DNA from: Aspidiotus rigidus
Lineage: Eukaryota > Arthropoda > Insecta > Hemiptera > Diaspididae
Direction: 5' to 3'
NCBI GenBank assembly: GCA_035079385.1
Contig: JAVHKY010000043.1
Location: forward strand, 2,666,001-2,730,000
Length of the DNA stretch: 64,000 bases
The translations under genes and the position numbers were made by a program. This document shows, in pieces, positions 12,401 through 25,656 of this stretch. The notes beneath the pieces are model-generated. The model did not search any database. It was not told the origin of the DNA and saw only the letters and a program-made list of their open reading frames with translations. Numbering within the stretch: position 1 is the first letter of the stretch; each line of letters starts with the position of its first letter.

Positions 12401-15400
12401 AAAATTGTCTGCAGTGTTATCAATATAGAACAGGCGCCAGATTTACTCTCATTGCATACTAGTTTACAGTCATTATCCTTACTGACCCCTGTATTTTCTA
12501 AAATCTTACTTGAACTGGAAGTGCTTTCTAAGGTGGATATTCAAGATGTGGACAGTGTTGAATGTTTCATAGCATTTTTACAATCACTGAACACGCTAAG
12601 AACCTTACAAGAAAATGTGAAAAACTTCCATAGCTCCTCTAATACAGATAGCATTCAAATCCCAATGCTCCTTTCCTTTTTAGGGTCTTGCGAACGTTTA
12701 GAAATTAAAGTAAGCGAGCTTCTTTCAATTGTTGAAAATTGCGCTGACCAAAATGTTAAATTGGACTCGTTATTTTACAAACAAGCCATTGAAGCCTTCA
12801 CTACTCTCAATAATCAGCTAATCCATCTTAATAAATGCCTCATAGACCAATCAATGAGTGATGACAATCAAAAAGAAATACCTTTTGAAATGTCCATCAA
12901 TAATTTTATGACATTATTAGGTACAATTGATGCAGACACAGAAAATGATTTGTTGAAAGAGGTGCATGCAATAATAAATCAAGGCATAATTGATGAGCTG
13001 AAAAGACTAAAAAATGACATTTTGTTCAATATGTCGCTGATACAGAGTGAAGATGAGATCACATTCAATGAAAGTGACCAATGTGAAGATGCATTGCCTG
13101 GAAATAATCCTGACTTGGTCGGTGTCTGTTTAAAAAGTATCAAAAATGAAATTAGGAAATGTGATAAATGTTTTGATAAAATAAATGGAATTCAATTTAA
13201 ACAGAAAGTCGCCAATATTGACAACATTAATTCCAGTCTGGAGAATATTTACAATATTTTGAATTTTATCAATCGCAATATTTCACTGGAAGGTGAAGAG
13301 AAATATATACTAACTCTGCAACAACCTGTCATGCATATGTTGCAACAGATTCACAAAATTAAAGTATTCCTAAGTATGGGTGATATAGAACATTCCTCAG
13401 TGGAAAATAATATTTTACCCAAGTTGACCAACTTGAATCAAAGTTTTGAACGTTTCAAAAGTTTGTTGGCCTCATATAATAGTGCATATGCAACTGGCAC
13501 AAGTTCATCTGAGGCCAGCTCTAGTAAACCAGCCTCATATGCGGCTTCAGACAAAATCTTGGGACTTGGAGCAGATGCAAGTGAAGATATGACTGATAGC
13601 ATTTATAATGACTTATCCTCTTCTACAGAGTCAGCTGAATATACAACAGTCAAGCCTAATCAAATTTTTGACTTGTCTATATCAGAAGCAAGTGCAGAAG
13701 AGAAATCTTTAGCTGCAGATTCAAGTTCACCAAGCTCTGATATTCTCAGCGATTTAAAAGTACCTGAGACTGAACCAATTTCATTGCATATAATGGAAAT
13801 TACTGATGGTGTAGAAATATCACCAAATAAGACAACTGAGAGAGACATGATCAAATTAGATCAGTATTTTGATAATGAAACTTCAACTTCAGTCAACAAT
13901 GGTGAAGTAATAAATGAAGTCAAAGAATTGGCTGTGAGGAATGAAGCCAGAAGCACTGTTCCAGATGAAAAGACAAGGTTACCAAAGGATCAATCAATTC
14001 TTTGTGACTCCAGTACACCTAGCTATCTTTCAAAAGTTACAAATGATACTACTGCTACCGACCATTTATCCATGTGTTCAATGTTTTCCGAGGAAAAAAA
14101 GCATCTTACGGATCAAATTGAGTCAGATATATGCGAGCTGTCAGTCCTAGAGGTTTCTCTTGCTGCAGGTCATAATATTGAGGATAATTATACCAACAAA
14201 CAAGAAATGACAGAAGATAATGACCTAAAATTATATTCTGATCAAAAAGAAGACAGTACTGCTCACCTGTTGTTGGAGGTAAAAACAGCACTGTTACAGG
14301 ATTCCTCTGCCCTTGGTGGAAGTCAGGGAGATCATTCCATTTTCAAGGTTGTCAACAACAATGATACCACTGAAACAAATTCATACAAAACAACAACAGT
14401 CTCACAAATGCTTGACATGGTAGAAGATTCTCTGTCAGTTAGTCAATATCTAAAAGGTGATAATACTATAACAAAGAACACTCAGGAATTAGACACTCTA
14501 GCACTCATATCATCAAAAACAGGAGAAAATGAGATCCAAAAGAAATCAACAGTAGCTTATGAACAATGCAGTCCTAGAAACAAAGTTCAGGATTTTGAGG
14601 CAGATACATCATACCTAGTAGATCAAGAATATGAAAAACTGTCAATTTCCAATGAAACTAATTTTGATATAGGAAAAGAACCGACTACTAGTATTCAAAC
14701 AGTTGAGAAATTGGAATCAACAATTTCAGGAAGTATTGTGGCAAATCTTGTAACTTTGAAAACTACCAAGGACTCAATTCCTGAGTATGGACAAAAAACA
14801 ATTGAAGAATCTAACAAAAAAAATGTAGAGGGTTTTAGTTCCTATGAAATCCAAGGAGCTATACAGAAAGCTGTTGATAGTACAGAATTAGCTGTGGGTA
14901 TAAAGGATATTCAAGCAGAACCTGAATTAATTCCAGAAAATGATGAGACTTTGGAATCAAGGTTAGAAAAAGAAATTGTTGAAATAACACTCAATAATAC
15001 ATGGGAAAATACTGAATTTGAGATTACCAGTAACAAAAAGGAGAAAGGAGGTGTTTCTGGTATAGAAATTAAAAATTTAAATAGTAAAATAGAAAGCATT
15101 GATGATATTCAATCACAAAATACCACTGAAGAAGAAGACAAATTTCAAGAAATTGAAATAGAAATGAACAACACAGAAACTTCCAATCAAGTTTTGATAG
15201 TGAAGAGTGATGCTGATTTAAAAAATGTGGCAGAACAAGAAACTGAAACAAACGTAGAAGAATTGGTGTCAAAAAATGGAAGTATAAAAACTGTAGAATA
15301 CCTACAAACACCGTTTGTTAGAGATGAAACACCACAAATGAATCAAGAGATTAAAGAAGATGATATTGAAATAATTGAGGAAGCTGGAATCACCTCAGGA

Positions 15401-18400
15401 AAATTGGAAAAAATAACCGACACTAAGAATTTTGAAGCAGAAGGAAGAAACAATATTCAAGAGTTGAAGATAGTTCAAGGTGAAATACCGCAAGTTGACA
15501 TGATAGAAACAAAACTTGGGTTGCAAAAATCAGACATAGTTTATACAAACCAAGATATTGAGGCTGAGATTATAAACATAGTGAATATTCAAAATCCACG
15601 AAGTGCAATAATTACTGGTAATGATCAAGAAAGAACAATACAGAATATACAGATTATAAACCAGAATATAGGAAAAGGAGACGAAGTGACAGGAATTGGA
15701 TTAGAAGTTGAAATATCTGAGCTTGAAGATGATGCCCCAACAACTGAAACCCTCTGCAACAAGGTAACAACTACAGCTGTAGATAAAACTAAAGAATTGG
15801 AAAGTGTTGCTAACAGTAAAGAACAAGTCATAGATAGAAGTCTTGAGAAAAATGTTCAGGGTGTTGAAGAATACCAAAATATTGTAGTACAAAGAAGTGA
15901 AAAACATACTGAGGAAGAAAAATGTATAGTTGAAGCAGAAAGGATTGAGGATATTCAAGAATCAGAATTTGCAGTCAATGATAGAGGTCTTGTAAAAAAA
16001 GATGTAGAACTAATAGAAAATTTGGAGATGGTAAATGAAAATTTACAACCAGAATTAGAATTAGAAAAGGCCCGTATAGACAAAATTATGAAATTAGAAA
16101 TAGAGGACCAAAGCAATATTGAAGATAGTAAATCTGTAAATGTAAAAATTGAGTTACACGTACCAGAACTAGATTTAATGATAGATGCACCATCAGTGAG
16201 GGTACCAAAAAATTCATTAGAGCACAACATTGCTGAAGATGAGAAGTTAGAAATCATGGAAGAAGAGTTGATGGATATCGAAAAGCCTGTGGAAATAGAA
16301 ATAACCGCACTTCTAGAAAAAGAAAATAAGAACATAGAAATTATCCAACAAGCCATCAAAGAATTATATCCTGAAGAAAAGAGGCAATCATTAGACATTG
16401 AACTAGAAAAATTTCCTCAACCGCAGACTTCTCAGCAAAAATCCGAAATATCCATTGGCAATGAACCTGGAAGCGATGAAACAAGTAAGGAAGATTTATC
16501 ACTACCAATACCTTTGTTCATTGAAAAAGAAAAAAATTTGATACCTGAAAATTTAAATGACAGAAAAATAGAGGAAGATAGAACATTATACAATACTGTA
16601 GAACTAGAGAATCAAGAAGAAAACAAATTGAATAAAAATCAAGAGGTTGGTAGTACACAAACACTGGAAAGAAATACAATAAATAAGACCAGTTCAACTG
16701 ATCTGATCAATGAGTCTAGTCCTGAGAGCATAGAAATTGAAGATAATGAAGTGAAAACACTGCAGGAAATGGTAAATTCAGCAACAAAAGATACAATATT
16801 ATCACAAAAATTTGGAATCATAAATTCAATAAAGTCAGAGGATCTTGAAATAGCGGTACCTGTAGCTGAAAGTAAAGCCAGTCAAAATATTGAAGAAAAT
16901 CCTCTAATAGCTGACCCAAGTGAAGAAAATGATCCCTTAAATTTCAAACTTATTGAAAAGATACCAATAGAATTCCAAGAACCTATGAAGCCTAAATTAG
17001 GTCAAAGAACAACATCACTGGTTAGAGAAGATACAGTAGAAGAATATTGGGACTCAAAAGATGATGACTGCTCATTAGAATGTTCCAAGACTCATAAACA
17101 TCCAAATCTTCTCAGTTCTCTTTCTGACAGCTGTTCTCAGCAAGAAAGTTTTGAAACTGCAGTAGATGATTTGGAAAACAGTGAATGTGATGAATTAGTT
17201 GATTTGGAAAATACATTCACTGACAAAGATGACTTGAATGAAAATCTACAATTAGTAAAGACTGTTTTTCCTTTAGATGAAGAAAAAGTTCACAAAAAAC
17301 TTGTACTAAAAACGGACCTAAAAAAACAGTCAACTGAAGATTTAGAGTTGACAGAAGAGATCAACAGTAAACTTTCAGAAGGTATCCTCACTTCAGGTGT
17401 GAAGGCGGAAAAATTGAAAGAAGTAGAATTTGATACCAGCTTGCAAACACCCCAAGTGAGGGAAGCTGAATTTCTTTTTGTAATAGTAAATGAAGATCCA
17501 GAAATTGAAGAAAGTGACCTGCACCAGCATAATCCCCCATCGGAAAATATAGAATCTCCATGTGTTACTGACCCAAATTTCTTAGAGAAAGGGCATCTTG
17601 AGGAAAATTTCAAACATTACCACATGCTACAACCAACAGAAAATGGTGAAGAACCAGTTAAAGATGAAATTGAAATAAAGATTCAGATAAATAAGCAGGA
17701 TCCTCAAGTGGTTGAAGAATCCCAATCCAAAGGAAGTGTTGAAGAACAAAGAGATATAGAGGAGAATGAAGTTTCAATTAGGCATGAAGATAGAGAAGAT
17801 TCCCAATCAAATAAGAGTGTAGAAGAAGAAGTAAGTCCAGAAAACCTAGATATGATGGTTCAGAATTTTCCTATTGATACCTACAAGCATACAATTGGTG
17901 ATTGTCCTCAATTGAAGGTTGGAATTGAAGGAGAATCTACAGTAGAATGTAAAATATTTCCTGAATTGATTACTACAAATATATATGCCGAAAAAATTCT
18001 ACAACCCATCGAGGATGAAAGAAGAGAAATGGTTTTACAGAAACACAATGTGGAAAATGAAACTTTTGAGAAAGATCAGATTCTTGATCTTGAGATTAGA
18101 GAATGCTTACTTTTGGATGACAATATGGAGAAAGAATCAAATATTGACAGCGTTGAGCTTGAAATAACCGCTCTAGATTCATCTAATAAAACGTTGAATA
18201 CAGGTATTGAAAATAAGGCTGGAGTAAAAAATATGGCAAAATGTGAAATCAAAAGTGAAAGCTTTACAAAAGAAGTGGAAAAGCTGGATGGTAGTGATAG
18301 CTTGGTCATGCTGGAGACTAGAGAAGGACAAGAATCTGTTGTTCAGAAAACTAGATTATCGTTTGAAGAATCTCTGCAGCAAAACAAAGATGCAAAAGAA

Positions 18401-21400
18401 GAAATATTGAAAATTGAAACTCCCGGCACAAGAGTGCAACATTATGTTCAGGAGTGCTCAAATTCAGGAACAAATATGGCAATATGCATATCTGAGAAAG
18501 GTGAGCATGAAATTAGAAATACAAACTTGGTTGCTCAAGGTGTTGAAGTATGTTTGGAAACAAACAAAGATGCTGACAAAGTTACAAAATATGTTGATCA
18601 GCATTCAAAGTTACAGAAAGAAGAGGATGAATCAATCTTGAAGAAGGTTGAACTTGAAAGTCTAACTCCCAATTCTGCTGTGAAATATCTTGAATCATCT
18701 ACACAATTGAAAACAGATGAACAAACTAGACTAACCGCTAAAATTTCTAGAATTGATTCTGGCAATTCACAGTTAGATGATAATATTGAACAAAACTTAT
18801 TAGCAGAGAAAATTGATTCAGCCACAAAAACTTCTGAGATAAATCAAGATTTGAGGGGAAAATCTCCAGGACCGCAGGAGAAGTTGGTTCTTGAAAATAT
18901 CGATCTGAAAAATAAAATTCTTGATGTAGACTCTCAAAGATTGATGGAAGATTGTTTGAAACCATCTAGTGTCAACTTTAAATTAGCTATTGAAAAAATT
19001 GAAGTGATAATTGAAACTCCCGAAATAAATGTAGAAAATTGTACAGTTGAAGAATGTTCACAAGCCAAGAAGGGTGTAAAAGAAGATTCGATGATCAAAA
19101 AATGTGAACCAGAACTAGGAATTATAAATTCTGCAATTGAATTTATTGATGTAAAAGAGGTAGACTTACCTCAAAGAGCCTATTCAGAAGAAATGGAGAT
19201 TGAAACTATGATACAGGAAAATGAAGATTCACAAAAAACTGAAGATGCTCAAGAGTTTCAGACTACTAAAATGGGAGAGGACAAAATAAGTTGTAGACCT
19301 GTACCGAAACAAAATATACAAATTTTGGAAGAAGAACATGAAGTCATGGAAATAACAAGGAGTGGAATGGAAGATAATGAAAAAGCTGAACAATTATGTA
19401 TTGAAGAATGTAGAAGTATACTAGAAGAGATAGACAAACTAAACAGAAATAACCTGGATGATAAAGAACTAGAAGACCTCTGTAATTCTGAAAATTTGGG
19501 CCCTACAAAAAACCAGGGTATATCTGAAAATGAAAACTTGGCTGACGTTGAACAGTTTAAAGAAGGTGAAATTGAAGAAAGAGTTGAAAAAAATGTTACA
19601 AAATTGGTATCAGAAAACCAGTGTATGAAACAAAATCAAGGCAAATACAACAATGCCAAAATGAGGAAAGGCTCAAATCAAAATATAATAAGTGTAATAC
19701 CTCCTAATATTGAAGACCCAATAGATACCTTATTAGAATCCAACAAGGAAAGAAGATTATCTAGAGAGGAATTACATCTTCCGGAAAATATAGAGGAAAT
19801 AAAAATTGAAAATCAACAAGAATTAATGGAAAGATCAGAGAAATCAGTCGTCCAAGAAATTATGCCCAGAGTAAATGAAGAAAATGAATTTAGAAAATCA
19901 AAGAAGGATAACCAATCACGCAGCATATTCATAGATTCAGATGAACTCAATCCCAAAGAAGGCAATTTAGAGGGAAGATTGGAAGTAGGGAGAATTGAGG
20001 TGGAACTTTGCATTCCAAATACTATATTGATGACAGAACCAAAGAACATGAGTCATGATACAGATTCAAAATCAAAAGAGGAAAACAAATTAGAACCATT
20101 GCACAGCATGGAAAAACGATTATCAACGACTAACTCCACTGAAGATAGAATTTTGAATGATCTGGTGACAAATGAATTAGTTATCTCACAATCAAAAGAA
20201 ATCACAAGACAAAAAGGACCAGAACCTAAAGAACAAAAAATAAAAGAAGACTGTTACTGTGAATCAAATGAAAGAAAGCAAGATACAGAGCAGAAGTCAG
20301 ACGAAATATTAGAAGATTTATCCAAGCCCATCAAAAAATATAATTTGATTGAAAAACAATTACCAGAAGAAATCACAGAAGTGAAACAGAGAGACATTGA
20401 GATGCTGGAGGGTAGTAACATTATAGAGGAGTTAGATGTTCAGATGCGTCCTGTAAAGAAAATAAACGATTTCATTAAAGATAAAATGAAGAAAGAGTCT
20501 AAGGAAATCACAAAACTGAGAGAATCAGAGCAAGAAGACCAAAAACAAGAGGAAAACCATGACTCTGAATTCAAAGGAAAAAATCTAAATGCAAAAGAGG
20601 AGTCAGTTGAGATACTGGAAGATTCATCTGGCTCTTTCAAAAACATTAAATCTATTGAAACAAGATCACAAGATGAAACTAAAGAAATAGAATGCAAGGA
20701 AGTTCAAAGGACGCAGGAAGAAAGTGAAAGGATAGATGAATTAGATGCTAAGAAATTTTTAATGACAAAAGCAGAAGAATTTATTGAAGAGAAAATCAAA
20801 TTCGAAGATGGAACAGATAGATTAGTCATACTGGAATCTAATGATGTCACAAAACGGAGACAAACAGACCAAGAAGGCCAAGAACAAAGAGAATACTGTG
20901 GCTCAGAATCAGAAGAAGGAAACCAAGATGCAAAACCAGAGTCTGATAAAATATTGGAAGACGGGTCCAAACCTGTTGAAAAATCTAAACCAGTAAAGAA
21001 AAAATTAAAAGAGCAAACCGCAGAAGTTGAGCCAAGAGAAGCTCATGAGATTCAAGAGAACAGTCAAATTAAAGAAAAATTAATTGCTGAAGAACGTCCA
21101 ATGACAGAAATAGAAAACTGCGCTGAAGCTGAAGTTGAGAATGAAGATGAACATAGAACCGTAGAAGTTGGGCAAAGAGAAGCTGAGGAAATTCAAGAGA
21201 ACAGTCAAATTGAAGAAAAATTGACCGCTGAGGAATGTCCAGTGACCAAAATAGAAGAATCCACTGAAGGTGAAGATGAAATAGAGAATGAAGGTGAACC
21301 AAATGAAGTAGTTGATCTTAAATCTAAAGAGGTCACAAAACTCAGAGAACAAGAGCAAGGAGATCAAAAACAGAGAAAAAACCATGATTTTGATTCAGAA

Positions 21401-23959
21401 GAGGGAAACCAAGATGCAAAACAAGAGTCTGATAAAATATTGGAAGACTGGTCCAAACCTATTGAAAAATGTGAACTAATTAAGAAAAAATCAGAAGAGG
21501 AAACTGCAGAAGTTGAGAAAAGAGAAGCCGAGGAAATTCAAGAGAACAGTCAAATTAAAGAAGAATTGAGTGCTAAGGAATGTCCAATGACCAAAATAGA
21601 AGAATCCACTGAAGGTGAAGATAAAATAGAGAATGAAGGTGAACCAAATGAAATAGTTGATCTTAAATCTGAAGATGTCACAAAACTCAGAGACCAAGAA
21701 CAGAAGAAAAGCCTTGATCTTGAATCAGAAGAAGGAAACCAAGATGCAAAACAAGAGTCCGATAAAATATTGGAAGACTGGTCTGAATCTGTTGAGAAAT
21801 CCAAACCAGTAAAGAAAAAATCAGAAGAGGTAACCGCAGAAGTTGAGCAAAAATACGCTGAGGAAGTTCAAGAGAACAGTCAGATTAAAGAAGACTTAAT
21901 TGCTGAAGATTGTCCAATGACAAAAACAGAAAATTGTACTGAAGCTGAAGTTGAGCAAAGAAATGGTGAGGTGGTTCAAGAGGAAAGTCAAATTAAAGAA
22001 GAATTGAGTGCTAAGGAATACCCAAAGACTAGAACAGAAGAATCCACTGAAGGTAAAGATGAAATAGGGAATGACGGTGAACTGCATGAGTTAACAGTAG
22101 TTAATCTTAAATCTAAAGAGGTCACAAAACCAAGAAAACTAGAACAAGAAGACCAAAAACAGAAGAAAAATCACAACATTGAGTCAAAAGAAGGAAATCA
22201 AGATGGAAAAGAAGGGTCCAATGAAATAATAAAAAAGTCTTCCAAACCTGTTGAAAAATGTAAATCAATTGAAAAACTGTCACAAAAGCAATTTACAAGA
22301 GTTGAGCAAAGAGAAGCTGAGGAAATTCAAAAGAATAGTCAAATTGGAGAAGAATTGAGCATTGAGGAATGTCCATTGACAAAAACGGAAAATTGCTTTG
22401 AAGATGAAGTTGAGAATGAAGATGAACATGAATCACTTGTTCCTAAACCTGAAGTTGTTGCAAAACTTCAAAAAGTAGAAAATCAAAAACAAAGAAAGAG
22501 TAATGGCTGCAAATTAAAACAAAAAAATCAAGATGCAAAAGAGGAGTCAGATAAATATTTAGGAGACTCGCCCAAATCTATTACAAAATGTGAATCAATG
22601 AGAAAAAAATCTCCAAAGGAGATTATGCAAGCTGCACTGAAAGAAACTGAGAAGGTACTGAAAGGTAGTAAATTTATGGAAGTATCTGACGTTCAGGAAT
22701 GCTCAATAACAAAACCAAAAGAATCCGCCAAAAAGGAAATTGAGATTGGAGAGGTAACAAATGGTTTGGTTATTTTAGAATCTAAAGAAGTCACCAAATT
22801 GAGAGAAGAAGAACAAGAAGACCAGAAACAAAACAAAAGCCAGGACTTCAAATTGAAGGAAGAAAAGCAGGATGCAAGACGAGAGTCGTTCAAGTTTATC
22901 AAAAAAAGTAAAATGATTGAAAGAAAGTTATATAATCAAACTGAAGCTGACGAGGAAGGACAAATTGAGAATTTGAGATTCAAACCATCTAATGTCCAAA
23001 TGTACCCTAAGCCAATGCCAAATCAGAATGCAGATTATCAGTTAGAATATTATAGATATTCACCTAAATATTATCATCACATAGTAAGAGATCAAAATGA
23101 TAATCAACAAATGAAAACCTCATCAAGCAGCAGCAATGACAGACTAACTCATGTTCTTCAGTCAAATTTTAAAGATACACCCATTCAAACAACCCCTTTG
23201 TCAAATTCAGACTCTAATACTCATCATTCCTATCTTGAATGTAGGAGATACTCCGAAATTCCAGAAGTAAAAATATCTCAAGCGGATATGCTGCACGACC
23301 ACTTTTCCAGGCTTGGTGACCAAACAACTAGATTTTTATACCCAGATTGCTACAGTTCTCGAGCATCATCAATTGATAGAAGTTCGCGGGCATCTTCAGC
23401 AAGTCGAGATAACAGTAATGATTCTTTGTATTTGTCCACCAACGGTCGACAGAGATATTTGTCCGCGTCTACCAATGACGATTTTTTCGCTGATTATAGA
23501 CCAGTTTCAGCACCTCCAAACTTGATTCATGATGCCTACATGCAAACTGATTTGTATTCCAGACCAAACTCGCCTCTTTATAAACCTTCAACATACACAA
23601 AATTGTATTTTCGAGACGATATTTATCTAGATTATGAATATTTGCGAGGCAACAACAGAAAAGAATTTAAATACATTCCAAAATCATATCTTCCAAGACA
23701 CCATATGTATTTGCATTCAAACTGCAATTATCTTGATAGTTCATCCTTCAGTTTTGAATTCTATCATCCTAGATGTCCGTATTGTCGTATATTGTATTTA
23801 AGATACCAAGCAAACAATTGGTCAGATTATCTATGGCCAAAAAGAAATTATTTTCAAAAAGGATCACGATCATCAGATATAAGCTATTCTTCGGCCCTAA
23901 AAGCATACAGATACCAAATTTTTGATGATGATACCTTGAATTACATACATTCAAAAAGC
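9456..23959 (+). CDS. Giant 14.5-kb exon: helical, charged-repeat and Tyr-rich regions
   Basis: Entered in phase 1 from acceptor tctttatacag and left in phase 0 at AAAAAGC|gtaagt, it is open for about 4,834 codons. Counting from the Met at 9524: residues ~1-100 are acidic. Near residue 120 comes TPLARTIRQETLQKRVSFDS. Residues ~150-1320 are predicted all-helical, with recurrent L-x-x-P-L-x-x-[IL] motifs such as LLQPIHEIKNSLEMIENRL. Residues ~1320-1400 are Ser-rich. Residues ~1400-4490 are rich in Glu, Lys, Ile and Asn, with eight tandem ~123-residue units near the end. Residues ~4490-4812 are Tyr/Ser/Arg-rich, with SSRASSIDRSSRASSASRD and a CPYC pair. The frame shows no Ig or enzyme motif. Length and charge recall PEVK-like or charged regions of giant muscle proteins, but Pro and Val are low, so it is not a classical PEVK. 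The Met at 9524 is internal, because the frame is open back to the acceptor. Confidence 0.93.
20198..22935 (+). repeat. Tandem protein-coding repeats, ~370 bp unit, about 8 copies
   Basis: Inside the giant exon. Each unit contains E-[VI]-T-K-L-R-x-x-E-Q-x-D-Q-K-Q, then NQDAKQESDKILEDWSKP, then REAEEIQENSQIKEEL and CPMTKIEES, followed by an acidic spacer. Units start near 20198, 20504, 20843, 21329, 21674, 22118, about 22447 and 22787. Units three and five carry an internal extra copy of the EIQENSQI segment. The middle units are closest in sequence and the outer ones are diverged, as expected from unequal crossing-over. Confidence 0.9.
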
Positions 23960-24526
23960 GTAAGTACCTACCTAATATTTTTATAAAATCTTTGCGATTA
24001 AATAAATTTTACTGCATGCAGGGCGGTAAATTGCCATTTACCGCCCGGCAATGAAAATTTAACGCCCTTTATACAGTAAAATATCGTACGCAACTTGTGA
24101 AAACAAGCGGTAACTGACTTCTCGTGCGATTTACTTCACTCGGCTTCGCCTCGTTCAGCAAAATTTGCACTCGAAAGTTATTTACCGCTTTTATTTCACC
24201 CGTTGCGTAATATACTATTATCCTTTCATTTTAAAAATAATTTACAAAACCAAACTGAGATCAAAATCGACTGCATGGCAAAATTACAGGCTTGTCAGAT
24301 TTTGAAGCTTCAACCAGTTTTGGAATGGTCAACTTTCCATCATCAGGTGATTGCAATTTCAAAATCCTACGTTCCTCTAATTTTTCCTTATAAATTATAC
24401 CTAGGTAGTCGATTTTGCTCTCACCTATCTTTGTGTTGAAAATTTGCTCAGAACTTCTTCCACATGATTCAAATCTCTGCTAGTAAGTCGAGCTTTAACC
24501 ACTCACTAATTATCCTGTTTCTTTAG
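23960..24526. other. Intron with inverted-repeat element
   Basis: Contains a perfect 11-bp inverted repeat, GGGCGGTAAAT/ATTTACCGCCC, at 24021-24046. A further imperfect inverted pair lies at 24077-24095 (GTACGCAAC) and 24203-24217 (GTTGCGTAATAT), suggesting a short MITE-like insertion of about 200 bp. No exon was recognised before 24527. Confidence 0.55.
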
Positions 24527-24606
24527 GCGAAAATATTCAATATAGGACCAAAGTGGGCTTCTTGTTCAGATATTAAGACAATTATTCCATCACAAACCAA
24601 TCGGTG
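24527..24606 (+). CDS. Exon: short linker after the giant exon
   Basis: 80 bp, acceptor gtttctttag. Entered in phase 0 it reads AKIFNIGPKWASCSDIKTII then PSQTNR, and leaves in phase 2 at CGGTG|gtaagt. The exact phase match to both neighbours and good splice sites support it. The peptide has no recognised domain. Confidence 0.78.
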
Positions 24607-24734
24607 GTAAGTTGTACCTCATTCAAATGCTGATGTATGGGTAAAGGCCTTAATATTTTTATTATGTTCTTCTTTTTTTAGATAGGTAATATACTTTATA
24701 TTTGTGTACCTTCTGATATAGATGTAGTATGTAC

Positions 24735-24918
24735 CAGAGGCGGATTAAGCTCTTTGCCGCCCCGAAGCTAATCACTAATCCGCGCCCCTAACTCCCACCA
24801 AAGAATTCGAGAATGTTTTTCAGATTATTTTGAACCTTTTTTTTGAAAATGTTGCCGCCCTAAAAATTTTGCCGCCCGAAGCTTCAGCTTCGTTAGCTTC
24901 ATGGGAGATACGGCACTG
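24735..24918. mobile_element. hAT-type MITE with 8-bp target duplication
   Basis: The element begins CAGAGGCGGATTAAG and ends ATACGGCACTG, an imperfect terminal inverted repeat (CAG-GCCG type). It is flanked on both sides by the exact 8-mer GTATGTAC (24727-24734 and 24919-24926). An 8-bp duplication and CAG...CTG termini fit the hAT superfamily. At 184 bp it is too short to encode a transposase. Confidence 0.8.
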
Positions 24919-25602
24919 GTATGTACTAAACTTTTTGGCTGTGCCGTCAAAAAATCTCATCTAATTGTTTGTACCTATTCAATTTCAATAGTCGTTCATG
25001 TAGGCTATAGAATGTAATAATCCAATGATCAATTTTTTGTCGAAGTTTCTCTCTTTCTTCATATCTATTGAATTCAGTTCATCTGCAAAATTTTTATGAA
25101 TTTCCCTCTTTGTACTTATACATACCTACTAAGCTTGTTATTAAAATTTTCTTAGTCTTATTTTTTTGAATGGGTTTAGAATTCAAAATTTGCCTTAGTC
25201 TTACCTCTTACACCTTGGAGCCTATAAACAGAATTTTTCAAAGTCATTTCCTATATAAGTTCAGCGTCAGAAGTCCTTCCCTGTGGAGGCTTAAAGCTCA
25301 AAATTTCCTTTTCAAGTTCATTCACTCTTTATACTTTCAACGTGTTGACAAATTCATTAGGTCACAATATTATTATATCTACCTGAGTAGCAATGGAGAA
25401 CCTCGGAGTCAACACTTTTCAAGTTCTTATCTCTCGTAAATAGGCTAAGAGCTCAAAATTGTTGTAAGCGCAGCAGTAATGTCAACGCGTTTTCGCTGAT
25501 AAGATTCCAACCATGATGGGTTGGGGGGGGGAGGCATGTGTTTTGAAGATCAATAGGTGACAAAATCAGAAAAACTAGGTATCTGTAAGGCATTTCCATG
25601 TA

Positions 25603-25603
25603 A

Positions 25604-25656
<53 letters not shown>
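25603..25656. repeat. (AAT)n microsatellite
   Basis: An uninterrupted AAT trinucleotide run of about 54 bp in intron sequence. Confidence 0.97.

Noticed and set aside
15955..16398. 147-codon minus-strand open frame inside the giant exon
   Set aside because: It is the antisense shadow of an AT/A-rich coding exon. Ser/Phe/Ile composition mirrors Glu/Lys codons, and it has no domain or splice context.
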